Part shown: positions 25,638 through 33,167 of the stretch, piece by piece | Layout of the letters: the number at the start of each line of letters is the position of its first letter | Position numbering within the stretch: position 1 is the stretch's first letter | From: Pararhodobacter sp. | Lineage (GTDB): Bacteria > Pseudomonadota > Alphaproteobacteria > Rhodobacterales > Rhodobacteraceae | Reading direction: 5' to 3' | DNA: 64,000 nucleotides | Assembly (NCBI GenBank): GCA_020832545.1 | Contig: JAFIEK010000001.1 | Coordinates: 62,001-126,000, forward strand | Translations under genes and position numbers: made by a program | The notes under the pieces: generated by a model | Seen by the model: the letters and a program-made list of their open reading frames with translations, nothing else | What the model was told of the DNA's origin: nothing | Database searches by the model: none

Positions 25638-28115
25638 ATGAGCACTGACACCGAGCGGCTATTTGTCCAGCTTGAGGGGCGCATCACCGACTTTGAAAAG
25701 AAGATGGCGCAGGCCGAGCGGCGCGGCACCCGGACCTACACCAGCCTGCAGCGCGGATCACGCACCGCAACCCGGCGCATGGAAACGGACATGGTGCGAT
25801 CCAGCAACCGCATCAACGCGGCGCTGGCCAGCACAACGGCGGCGGTGGGATCGCTCAACAGCGTGATGATGCGCGTGGGTGGGCCGGTGGTCGGCGCAGC
25901 CATGTTCGCGGGCCTCATTCGCGGGGCCAGACGCGCGGTTTCCGAGTTCTCGGATCTGGGCAAGGCGGCGCGCGATGTGGCCGTTGATGTGGAGGAACTG
26001 CAGGGCATCCAGCGCGGTTTCGCCCGGGAATCCCGCATATCCACTGATGACCTGACAGCGGCCATGGAACGCTTCAACCGGCGCGTGGGTGAGGCTGTCA
26101 ACGGATCTGGGCCTCTTAACACCACGGTCGAACGCTATGGAATCGTTCTGCGAAATGCCAATGGTGAACTGCGCACACAGGGCGAGTTGCTGCGCGAGGT
26201 GGCCAATACCATCCGCGCGGCACGCACTGAGCAGGAACGCGCGGCGATTGCGCAGGCAGCCTTCGGCGATGTGGGGCGGCGCATGGCGCAAACGCTGGCG
26301 GGCGGATCTGATGCGATTGACCGGATGATCCGCGAGGCGCGGGAAGCGGGCCATGTGATTGACAGCGATCTGATCCAGCGCGCCGAAGAGCTGGATGATC
26401 GATTCGATGATCTGACCCGCAATGTCAGCACGTTCTTCAGAACGATCATGGTGAACGCGGCGGATACATTGGTTCGCCTGTCTGATGTGCGGCTGGCATT
26501 CGAAGACCTGCTACGCGCCAGCGAGGGGCGCACCCGCGAGGCGGTCGGCGAAGGGCTGGCAGGTGCTCTTGATGAAGAGGGGTTCCGACGCGCTGCCGAA
26601 GCGGTGGGGGAGTTTGACCGGGCAGTTGTCCAGATGCGGGCACAGGCGCAGGCGACAATCCAGCACCTCGATGCTTTCGCGGAAAATCTGGCGATGATCG
26701 GCGATCAGCAAAGCGCGGATCAGATGGAAGATCTGGCCGACCGGATGACCGAGATTATCGAGCGGTTTGATTCCGGCTCGATATCGGCCAACCAGTTCAC
26801 CGAGGAAATGGACGGCGCGCGCGGCGAAGCAATCACGCTGGTGAACGCGCTGGCAGATGTGGATGCACAGGGCTTTGAGCATGTGCGCCGCAACGTTCTG
26901 GCGCTGCACGATCTGTTGCGTGCGGCTGTCGGGGCGGCACGGGAACTTGCGGCGGCGGCAAACGCTGCGGTTCCCGAGGCCGGGCTGGAACGGCGCAGGC
27001 AGGATGGGGCGCAGCGCGAGCGTGAAGCCCAACTGGTGCGCGACCGTGAGGCCCTGCAAGACTTCCTTGAAGAACAGGGCAGGCTGGCCGGTCGCACCCG
27101 TGAACAGATCGCGCTGGAAGCCGAGTTGCAGGCGGTGCAGCGGGCCGCACGGGGCGAGGGGATCACCCTGACGCGGGAACAGGCCGAGGAACAGGCCCGG
27201 CTTAACCTGCAGCTCAGGGGCGATGCTTCGCCAACTGGCGGGGGCCGTGGTGGCCGTGGGGGCGGGCAGGATGAATTCGCCCGCGCGGTGGCTGCGATCC
27301 GTGAACGCACCGCTGCACTGGAAGCCGAGGCCGTTGCGCTGGCATCCGCAGCGGGATCGGGGCGCGAGTATGGGCAGGCGATCAGGTATGCCTATGAGCG
27401 CGCGCGGCTTCTGACAGCGGCGCAGCGCGACGGGCTGGCAATTACGCCGGAACTTGAGGCCGCAATCGATAGCCTGGCCGATGCTTACACCCGGGCCGGG
27501 AATGCGGCAGACGAGGCCGCAGATCAGATGCGCCGGGCGCAGGATAATGCCGAGCGCGGCGCGCATGCCATGGCTGATTTGTTCGGCTCGATGCTTCAGG
27601 GGGGCGATGCTGCCACTGCGGCGCTGGCAAGGCTTCTGGCGCAACTGGCGCAGGTGCAGATGCAAAAGGCCATGCTGGGGCTGTCCAAGAGTGGCGGCGG
27701 GTTCTTTGGCTGGCTGGGCGGCATGCTCAGTCTGAGCGGCGGCGGATACACCGGCAACGCGCCAGCCGATCAGGTGGCCGGGGTGGTGCACGGCGGCGAG
27801 TATGTGTTCTCGAAACCCGCTGTTGATCGCATCGGCCTGAGCCAACTGGAATCGATGCACCGGGGCTATCGCAGCGGCGGGCATGTCGCCCCGGCGCGGG
27901 CCATGCCGGGGCCGGGTGGTGGTGAACAGCGGTTCAAGGTTGACGTGGGGGTGAGTGTCGATAACGCGGGCGCGCTGACTGCCTATGTCAAGCGGGTGGT
28001 GAAGGAAGACGCCCCGGCCATCGCGCGACAGGTTGTCGGTTCAGCAACCCCTCAGATCGTTAGCAAATCCGTTCAAGCGACCTATGAGGCATCAAGGGAA
28101 TTCAAACTCGGATGA
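25638..28115 (+). CDS. Tail tape measure protein
   Basis: 825 residues. The N-terminal part is coiled coil (MAQAERRGTRTYTSLQRGSR), followed by hydrophobic, Gly-rich segments (MMRVGGPVVGAAMFAGLIRG), long heptad-rich regions from 250 to 560, a Gly-rich linker SPTGGGRGGRGGGQDEFARA, and a C-terminal part with GGYTGNAPADQVAGVVHGGE typical of tape measure C-termini. By the usual length rule the tail would be about 120 nm. No other tail-tip gene follows. Confidence 0.9.
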   Translation: MSTDTERLFVQLEGRITDFEKKMAQAERRGTRTYTSLQRGSRTATRRMETDMVRSSNRINAALASTTAAVGSLNSVMMRVGGPVVGAAMFAGLIRGARRAVSEFSDLGKAARDVAVDVEELQGIQRGFARESRISTDDLTAAMERFNRRVGEAVNGSGPLNTTVERYGIVLRNANGELRTQGELLREVANTIRAARTEQERAAIAQAAFGDVGRRMAQTLAGGSDAIDRMIREAREAGHVIDSDLIQRAEELDDRFDDLTRNVSTFFRTIMVNAADTLVRLSDVRLAFEDLLRASEGRTREAVGEGLAGALDEEGFRRAAEAVGEFDRAVVQMRAQAQATIQHLDAFAENLAMIGDQQSADQMEDLADRMTEIIERFDSGSISANQFTEEMDGARGEAITLVNALADVDAQGFEHVRRNVLALHDLLRAAVGAARELAAAANAAVPEAGLERRRQDGAQREREAQLVRDREALQDFLEEQGRLAGRTREQIALEAELQAVQRAARGEGITLTREQAEEQARLNLQLRGDASPTGGGRGGRGGGQDEFARAVAAIRERTAALEAEAVALASAAGSGREYGQAIRYAYERARLLTAAQRDGLAITPELEAAIDSLADAYTRAGNAADEAADQMRRAQDNAERGAHAMADLFGSMLQGGDAATAALARLLAQLAQVQMQKAMLGLSKSGGGFFGWLGGMLSLSGGGYTGNAPADQVAGVVHGGEYVFSKPAVDRIGLSQLESMHRGYRSGGHVAPARAMPGPGGGEQRFKVDVGVSVDNAGALTAYVKRVVKEDAPAIARQVVGSATPQIVSKSVQATYEASREFKLG

Positions 28116-28465
28116 ACAAGCTGCAACGCCTGCTCTGCGCCGCCCTGCGCGACCATCTGGCCGGGGGCAAGCCTCGCCCGCCCGAAGGTGGCGCACCGCT
28201 CTGGGATGCCTTCCTGCGCCTGTCTGCGGCGCGCAGCTATCACCAGTTCGGCCCCAACCCGATCAGCTATACCGAGATCGAGGCCTATATCCGGCTGATG
28301 AACCTGCCCCTGCAGCCGCACCACGTCCTGATCATCCGGGCGATGGACGCGGTGTTTCTGGAACACTTCGCCCCGGGCAAGAGAGCACCGGACGGGATGA
28401 AGGCCATTCCGCACCGATCAACACAAGCGCTGTCACCGGCGCTATTCGATGCGGCGCTGGGATAG
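28112..28465 (+). CDS. Hypothetical protein after the tape measure gene
   Basis: 117 residues with MNKLQRLLCAALRDHLAGGK, ARSYHQFGPNPISYTEIEAY and MNLPLQPHHVLIIRAMDAVF. The ATGA overlap with the tape measure stop shows it belongs to the late operon. The EAYIRLMNLPLQPHHV core recalls tail-assembly-chaperone-like proteins, but those normally precede the tape measure; I do not assign a function. Confidence 0.75.
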   Translation: MNKLQRLLCAALRDHLAGGKPRPPEGGAPLWDAFLRLSAARSYHQFGPNPISYTEIEAYIRLMNLPLQPHHVLIIRAMDAVFLEHFAPGKRAPDGMKAIPHRSTQALSPALFDAALG

Positions 28466-28808
28466 GGGCTGGCTGTCCCTTGGGTTTCAGCTTGGAACCC
28501 GAAACAGCTGCGAGTGATTGCACCGCGCTTAGTCCATGGGCGAAGCAATCCGGCAAGTGGGCGAGTGTCGTCAAACCCCCACAAGGCGCGGCGGGCTTCC
28601 GTCCTTTTCCCCGCGCGGCGCAGTTCGGCACGGTTGAAAGCCGGGGCCGCACAGGGCCGGGGTTACGCAAGACGCTGACCCCGGCCTGCCAATAAGTTCG
28701 ATTGCCCCGTGTCACGACCATCGGCATAACTGTGCCAGACTTCTGGTCGCCAAGGGTATCGCTTTTGCCGCTGCCTAAGTTCCTAATTTTGAGAACAGCT
28801 TGCGGGGG
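28466..28808. other. Gap after the last structural gene
   Basis: 343 bases with no convincing gene. It contains a perfect 9-bp hairpin GGCCGGGGT/ACCCCGGCC (28655-28686, 14-base loop) without a T tract. The late operon and the oppositely oriented lipoprotein gene converge here, so the gap is where their transcription ends. Lysis and tail-tip genes would be expected here in a complete siphophage and are absent. Confidence 0.55.
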
Positions 28809-29153
28809 TTAGCCGACCTGCCAAGCAAGTTCACTTATAAGATGGTTGCACGCATCTGGTCGCCCTATCCAGATTACCGCTGATTCATAGGCAATTCGGG
28901 CATCCTCGCGCGCCTTCTCAACTACGGCATCATCGGCCCCGAGGTTTCTTGCGGCAACGATGTTTCGGTTGGCGTCTTCCCGCAATTCCCTCGCGCCTGA
29001 ATAACCGCCTGCGAAACCAGCGCACTGCCTGGCAGCTATTTCGGCTGCGGCAGCCATCCGAGCGTGGCGTTCCATCGGCGACGCGGGGGGGGCAACGCCA
29101 CAAGCGGCAAGAGAAAGCGCTGCGGCACCGGATATCAGAAATACTTTTAACAC
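28809..29153 (-). CDS. Small predicted lipoprotein
   Basis: 114 residues from a GTG start that follows GGGAGACAAATA. The N-terminus VLKVFLISGAAALSLAACG is a lipoprotein signal with lipobox LAAC and Cys18 as the lipidated residue. The mature part is helical, with Cys pairs near residues 44 and 101. It is transcribed against the late genes and next to the repressor, the usual place for a lysogenic-conversion or superinfection-exclusion gene. No family recognised. Confidence 0.7.
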   Translation of the reverse strand: MLKVFLISGAAALSLAACGVAPPASPMERHARMAAAAEIAARQCAGFAGGYSGARELREDANRNIVAARNLGADDAVVEKAREDARIAYESAVIWIGRPDACNHLISELAWQVG

Positions 29154-29220
29154 TATTTGTCTCCCAATCACATTTACTTGACCGGGCAACCCTTTATGCA
29201 AAAGTATGATTCCGCAACCC

Positions 29221-29466
29221 CTAGCGGCGATGCTCAACCCTTTTCAAAGCCACCCCCGGACCGTTCCCGTTCTCAGGCAGGAAAACAACCCCGGCGGCTT
29301 CGAGGGCGGCGCGGATGGCGGCTGTCGCTTCGGCTGATGCCGGAACGGGCCCTTGGCCTTCGGCGCGCTTGATCGTCTTTGTGGACAGCTGCACCAGCGC
29401 TGCAAGATCGGCTTGCGAAATGCCGATCAGCGCGCGAGCGGCTCTAAATTGCTCAGGTGTCGTCAT
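29221..29466 (-). CDS. XRE-type repressor-like protein
   Basis: 81 residues starting MTTPEQFRAARALIGISQAD, with a helix-turn-helix LAALVQLSTKTIKRAEGQG, then SAEATAAIRAALEAAGVVFL. It is a compact Cro/CI-type DNA-binding protein, common as a phage switch regulator. The start is preceded by AAGAGAGA. Two 16-bp palindromes lie just upstream in its divergent promoter region and are its likely operators. Confidence 0.85.
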   Translation of the reverse strand: MTTPEQFRAARALIGISQADLAALVQLSTKTIKRAEGQGPVPASAEATAAIRAALEAAGVVFLPENGNGPGVALKRVEHRR

Positions 29467-29473
29467 TCTCTCT

Positions 29474-29513
29474 TGTCCCCTTTGGGACACCATGCTATGT
29501 CCTATTTGGGACA
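29474..29513. promoter_or_regulatory. Paired operators in the switch region
   Basis: TGTCCCCTTTGGGACA (29474-29489) is a perfect palindrome TGTCCC-N4-GGGACA; TGTCCTATTTGGGACA (29498-29513) differs by one arm base. Centres are 24 bases apart. A plus-strand promoter can be fitted as TTGTCC (29473) and TATGTC (29496), 17 bases apart, so a bound repressor would block both divergent transcripts. Confidence 0.8.
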
Positions 29514-29537
29514 ATACCACAACAGGAGAAACCTACA

Positions 29538-29771
29538 ATGACCAATGAAACCCCTTCGGCGGGGAACACCCCCGGCTTGCCTGAATACCTGCAGGACATG
29601 CAAGACCGCGCTAGCCGTCTTTCCGGCATCATGAACGCCATCGCCTTCCTTGAGAACGAGGGGAGATGCGAAGAAGGCAGGGTGGCGCTGGTCTATCTGG
29701 CCGAGGAACTGGCGGCGCAACTCAACACCGCGCTGGACAGCGTGAATCTGCCCAAGGGAGAACTGTCATGA
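29538..29771 (+). CDS. Hypothetical phage early protein
   Basis: 77 residues starting MTNETPSAGNTPGLPEYLQD, helical, with MNAIAFLENEGRCEEGRVAL. It is the first gene rightwards from the operators, with a good site (ACAGGAGAAACC) and so is probably under repressor control. Stop overlaps the next start. Confidence 0.7.
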   Translation: MTNETPSAGNTPGLPEYLQDMQDRASRLSGIMNAIAFLENEGRCEEGRVALVYLAEELAAQLNTALDSVNLPKGELS

Positions 29772-30007
29772 CCGGCCCGTCTGTTCCCGACCACCAGCGC
29801 AAAACCCATGAGGCCACGGACCTTGCGTTGATCGCTCTGGACGGCCTGATTGCCGCAATCGATCTGGCCAAGGATCAGATCCAGTTCACCAATCAGGGAA
29901 GCGCTGCGGTGAAAGCCCTGCATGCGACTCTCGATCTGGCGCAGGAGCGGATGGCCGAGGTGTGGGAACTGCGCCGCGCCGAGTGGGTGAGTTTAGGCGG
30001 CAAATAG
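29768..30007 (+). CDS. Hypothetical phage early protein
   Basis: 79 residues starting MTGPSVPDHQRKTHEATDLA, almost entirely helical (LDGLIAAIDLAKDQIQFTNQ). ATGA overlap with the preceding gene. No family recognised. Confidence 0.68.
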   Translation: MTGPSVPDHQRKTHEATDLALIALDGLIAAIDLAKDQIQFTNQGSAAVKALHATLDLAQERMAEVWELRRAEWVSLGGK

Positions 30008-30129
30008 GGGGGGGCGGCATCAAGGTCAGGCCGAGAAAATCAAGCAAATGTATATAGATAAAAATTTCGCTTGAGGCCGGCGCTAACTATGCCATGATGA
30101 TTCGGCGGCACAACATCTAGAGCCGTAAA

Positions 30130-30248
30130 TTAAACGCCCCGGAAGGTTCGTGGAACAACCGACCGGGGCTTAACTGGAGACAGGCTTGTGAGAACCGGCA
30201 ACCAATCGACCACTACAGGGAAGCACGTCCCGCCGGTTTTTTGCAAGC
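30130..30248 (+). ncRNA. Candidate structured RNA upstream of the excisionase genes
   Basis: Two hairpins in a 266-base gene-free gap: GCCCCGG/CCGGGGC (30136-30169) and AACCGGC/GCCGGTT (30193-30238) with an inner GGGA/TCCC stem, followed immediately by TTTTTT. The second is a good rho-independent terminator. This could be a small RNA ending at 30242 or an attenuator leader for the excisionase-integrase operon. Confidence 0.5.
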
Positions 30249-30273
30249 CCAAAAATGAGGGCTTGACACGACC

Positions 30274-30462
30274 ATGTCCAATATTTCCATCACCGACCTG
30301 CCCCGCGCCCTGCGAAATCGTGGCATAGAGGTCACATATAACGCGATTTGGCTCGCGGCGACCGAGGGCCGTATCCCTGCTGAAAAGCAGGGTAAACGCT
30401 GGTTTGTGAAGGCAGACGATCTGCCTCTCGTGGCAGACGCCTTCGCACCTGCAGGCCAGTAA
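30274..30462 (+). CDS. Excisionase-like helix-turn-helix protein
   Basis: 62 residues. VTYNAIWLAATEGRIPAEKQ and GKRWFVKADDLPLVADAF form a winged-helix DNA-binding pattern (HTH_17/excisionase type). Its stop overlaps the next ATG by one base. With the following AlpA-like gene it forms a pair upstream of the integrase. Confidence 0.75.
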   Translation: MSNISITDLPRALRNRGIEVTYNAIWLAATEGRIPAEKQGKRWFVKADDLPLVADAFAPAGQ

Positions 30463-30710
30463 TGGCGGCGCAGCGAATCATTCTTGGCGACCGCCCGCCA
30501 TCGTTCGTGTCCAAGGCCACCTTGGCGGCTGAACTGGAATTGAGCGAGTCCACGATTGATTCCTATGTTCAGCGCGGCATCCTGCCAAAGCCGATCAGGG
30601 TGGGAGGATCTGTTCGCTGGGACTGGGAGTCTGTTGTTGCTGCGCTCAGTGCGAGGTCAGATTCTTCTGAAGGCGATCCGTTCATGAAGGGGGTTGCCAA
30701 TGTCTCCTAA
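30462..30710 (+). CDS. AlpA-like transcriptional activator/excisionase
   Basis: 82 residues: KATLAAELELSESTIDSYVQ, then RGILPKPIRVGGSVRWDWES. The PKPIRVGGSVRWDW block is the AlpA family signature. AlpA proteins control integrase expression or excision in satellites such as P4-like elements and phage-inducible islands. The integrase start lies inside its last codons. Confidence 0.8.
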   Translation: MAAQRIILGDRPPSFVSKATLAAELELSESTIDSYVQRGILPKPIRVGGSVRWDWESVVAALSARSDSSEGDPFMKGVANVS

Positions 30711-31773
30711 GATTTCGCTGCCTCGGAATGTTCATCGCGTTGTATCGCGGGGGCGAGAGTATTTCTATTTTCAGACGGGCAGGGGGACGGACCATGTAGG
30801 GCCGCGTATCCGGCTGCCAAACGATCCTACCACGCCGGAATTCTGGAATGCTGTTCGTCAGGCGCAGGGCCTCGGCGGGCCGGTTCCGACCGATACGATA
30901 GGCGCGCTGATCGATGCTTATGAAGCCGCATGGCCGACCCTGCAGCGCAAGCTGTCGAGCGGGACGCAGGATCAATACCGACGCCACCTGAAACACGTCA
31001 GAAAAGCATGGGGCGACCTGCCAGCGGCCAGCCTACGGCCTTCGCATGTTCTGGCCCTGATCGAGAAAATAGGCGCTGACCGACCGGGCACGGCAAACAA
31101 CACTCTGGACGCACTGCGCGCAATGTCACGCTGGGCCATGGGGCCGCGTGAGCTTCTGGCCCGCGACCCTACACAGGGCGTTGGGCACTTCGACAAGGGC
31201 GAGGGGCACAAGCCGTGGACGGCTGAGCAACTGAGAGTTGCTGACGAGAATTTTACAGGGACCCTGCGCCGGGCGTATCTTCTGGGCCGCTGGACCGGCC
31301 AGCGGATCAGCGATGTGGTGCGGCTTGGCTGGACCGATGTTGATGATGGCGGGTTCAACCTTCCTCAGAAGAAAACCAAGGTGCAGCCGTGGTGCCCGAT
31401 CTTTCCTGAGCTGGAAGCAGAAATGCGGAGCTGGGAGAAGCGGCCCGGCCCGTTCCTGTTGCAGGAAACCGGCAAGAACGCCGGGAAGCCTGTCACCACA
31501 AACCAGATGTGGAAGATATTCGACAAAGCGCGAGAGGCGCACCCCGAGCTTGACGGCGCTGTCTGGCATGGCCTGCGCGCTAATGCGGTGATCAGACTTA
31601 GGCAGGCTGGATACACCGGACAACAGATATCCGACATGGTGGGCATGTCGGTGGAAATGATCGAACGCTACAGCCGGTATGCTGACCGGAAGGCGGGCGG
31701 TCAGGCGGTCCTGCGCGACCTGAAGGAACGCAAGCAGGACAAAACTGTAAAACACTGGAAAACTGTAAAATGA
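30700..31773 (+). CDS. Tyrosine recombinase/integrase
   Basis: 357 residues: an N-terminal arm/core-binding part (GALIDAYEAAWPTLQRKLSS) and a C-terminal catalytic domain with Arg in GRWTGQRISDVVRL, Lys in QKKTKVQPW, H-x-x-R in WHGLRANAVIRL, and the nucleophile in VEMIERYSRYADRKAGG. It is 37 bases from attR, and the target is the tmRNA gene. The ATG at 30700 follows GGGGGTTGCC. Complete, so probably active. Confidence 0.93.
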   Translation: MSPKISLPRNVHRVVSRGREYFYFQTGRGTDHVGPRIRLPNDPTTPEFWNAVRQAQGLGGPVPTDTIGALIDAYEAAWPTLQRKLSSGTQDQYRRHLKHVRKAWGDLPAASLRPSHVLALIEKIGADRPGTANNTLDALRAMSRWAMGPRELLARDPTQGVGHFDKGEGHKPWTAEQLRVADENFTGTLRRAYLLGRWTGQRISDVVRLGWTDVDDGGFNLPQKKTKVQPWCPIFPELEAEMRSWEKRPGPFLLQETGKNAGKPVTTNQMWKIFDKAREAHPELDGAVWHGLRANAVIRLRQAGYTGQQISDMVGMSVEMIERYSRYADRKAGGQAVLRDLKERKQDKTVKHWKTVK

Positions 31774-31810
31774 AAGGACTGGAAATACAGATGCTTAGCC
31801 ATAGAGAAGG

Positions 31811-31824
31811 TAAGTGCAGGCTTC
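31811..31824. other. Right attachment site (attR core)
   Basis: The 14-bp core TAAGTGCAGGCTTC also forms the 3' terminal arm of the tmRNA coding piece. On the minus strand it reads GAAGCCTGCACTTA; its GCCTGC pairs with GCAGGC 20 bases upstream in the RNA, so the gene stays intact after integration. Confidence 0.85.
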
Positions 31825-32126
31825 TGTTGCCAGGTGCCTGCGAACCCCGCCTTACGCGGCTAAGCGCAAGGGCTTAAGTTTCGGTCTTGTGACAGCTTAC
31901 GCTGCGACTGCGACCGGAGCACGGTTGTCATTGGCAACTGTACTTTGCGCACCGATAACGGTGGTAGCTCACCGGGACAAAGCAAACCCCTTTAGACGTT
32001 CGTCGATCCTGTTTCGGCCCCTCTGTCCCCCAATGAAGGGTTTTGGTGGAGCCGCCGGGTACCGCCCCCGGGTCCGATCCGCGTATTACGAGCGCGTTTA
32101 TGTCCATAGCCCCCGTTGCCGGGAAC
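31811..32126 (-). ncRNA. ssrA: Two-piece (circularly permuted) tmRNA
   Basis: Read on the minus strand, an acceptor piece comes first (about 32126-32044), with a T-arm-like CCGGG-7nt-CCCGG and ending GGCGGCTCCACCA. A short spacer (32043-32022) is removed, and the coding piece starts at 32021 with GGGGCCGAAACAGGATCGAC. GGGGCCG pairs with CGGCTCC of the acceptor. The tag frame (31935-31897) encodes ANDNRAPVAVAA and stop. The 3' end is the attachment core. Permutation of this kind is typical of alphaproteobacteria. Piece boundaries are approximate. Confidence 0.93.
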
Positions 32127-32132
32127 ACCTTC

Positions 32133-32161
32133 AATATAGGGGCGCATTCCGGCAGTCTCAA
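32133..32161 (-). promoter_or_regulatory. ssrA promoter
   Basis: On the minus strand TTGAGA (32161-32156) and TATATT (32138-32133) are spaced by 17 bases. Transcription would begin near 32126, right at the acceptor piece. Confidence 0.75.
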
Positions 32162-32198
32162 GCCCCGTCAACGGTGCAGATGCCGGTTTGCGGCGTGG

Positions 32199-33020
32199 TC
32201 AGGTGCCGGGGTCGGTTTCATCCAGCCGTTGCACCGGAGGGATGCGCATGTCGCGCATCCGCGGCGGGCGTTCAGCCCCAAAGTCGCTGTCCTCAGTGGC
32301 GGGCTGGCGCAGGCTTTCCATTTCATAGGCCAGCAGATCGGTCAGCGCGCTGTCGCTTTCTTCCGCACGACCGGCGGCAATGGCATTGGCAAGGCGCACA
32401 TGAAAGGACAAAAAGCGCGCCCGGGCCCGGGTGGGGCTGGGGGGCACGGGCCCGCGCGCGGCCTCGGCCTCGATCAGCGCGCGGGTGAGCGCGGCCAGAA
32501 CTGTATTGCCCGAGGCCATCGACAGCGCATGATACATCCGCCGGCAGGAGGCGCGAAAGGCGGCGTCATCGACCGAGAAATCCGACTGGCGGTCAATCTC
32601 GGCGCGCAGATCGTCGATTGGTGCGCGGCGTTGCGCGGCCAACCGGGCGCAGCCGGCCAGCAGCTGCACCCGCGCCTCCATCATCTCCAGCGCCTGATCG
32701 GGGCCGTCAGTACCCAGCGCAATCTGCGTGGCGATCCGTGCGCTCAACTCCTGCGGGTCAGGCCGGGTGACGAACGCACCGCCCCCCGCGCCGCGCCGTG
32801 ACTGAAGCAGCCCCATCGCCGACAAGCGCCCCAGTGCCTCGCGTAGTGTGGGGCGCGAGACATCGAAATGGCGGCACAGATCAGCCTCCGAGGGCAGGCG
32901 GTCGCCGGGCTGATAGTGGCCGGTTTGGATGTTGTGTTCCAACACGCGGGCGATGGTACTCACCCGATCAGTGGGCTTTGCGCCAGCCGTTGCAGGCCCT
33001 GTGGAATACTTTTCGCTCAT
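32199..33020 (-). CDS. GntR-family regulator, FadR/FCD subfamily
   Basis: 273 residues. The N-terminal winged HTH reads GHYQPGDRLPSEADLCRHFD, then VSRPTLREALGRLSAMGLLQ, the GntR signature. Residues about 100-240 form an all-helical FCD effector domain (ALEMMEARVQLLAGCARLAA). The tail is Pro-rich. It diverges from the class V aminotransferase gene (148 bases between the chosen starts), its probable target; the ligand is unknown. Confidence 0.9.
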   Translation of the reverse strand: MSEKYSTGPATAGAKPTDRVSTIARVLEHNIQTGHYQPGDRLPSEADLCRHFDVSRPTLREALGRLSAMGLLQSRRGAGGGAFVTRPDPQELSARIATQIALGTDGPDQALEMMEARVQLLAGCARLAAQRRAPIDDLRAEIDRQSDFSVDDAAFRASCRRMYHALSMASGNTVLAALTRALIEAEAARGPVPPSPTRARARFLSFHVRLANAIAAGRAEESDSALTDLLAYEMESLRQPATEDSDFGAERPPRMRDMRIPPVQRLDETDPGT

Positions 33021-33167
33021 GGTCTCAACGACTTGTTGTTATGATGTTTTTATTGTCAGTCATTAAGATGTCAGGCCTCGGTTCTTCTGTCAATTCCCAT
33101 GATCCTTGCCAGGGGGCTGTCGCCGGACTGCCCTGCCGCGTATCGTCTGGCCAAAAGGGAGATTCGG

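Larger units (their letters stand above)
14203..31824. mobile_element. Integrated phage-like element (reduced prophage or capsid-forming satellite) in ssrA
   Basis: The block is 17.6 kb between two copies of the 14-bp core. From left to right it contains small early genes, a TOPRIM protein, a winged-helix protein with iterons, the HK97-type head module, connectors, P27 and large terminase, tape measure, then a lipoprotein, XRE repressor with operators, excisionase-like genes and a tyrosine recombinase beside attR. There is no recognisable holin, endolysin, baseplate, tail tip or fibre. All structural genes are intact and tightly overlapped, so it does not look like random decay. Confidence 0.9.

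Noticed and set aside
28655-28686. 9-bp hairpin considered as a late-operon terminator
   Set aside because: The stem is perfect but no T tract follows, so I describe it only as a hairpin in the gap.
14217-31810. Gene transfer agent cluster
   Set aside because: An integrase, attachment sites, repressor and iterons are present, and the usual downstream GTA tail and peptidase genes are not, so a mobile element fits better.
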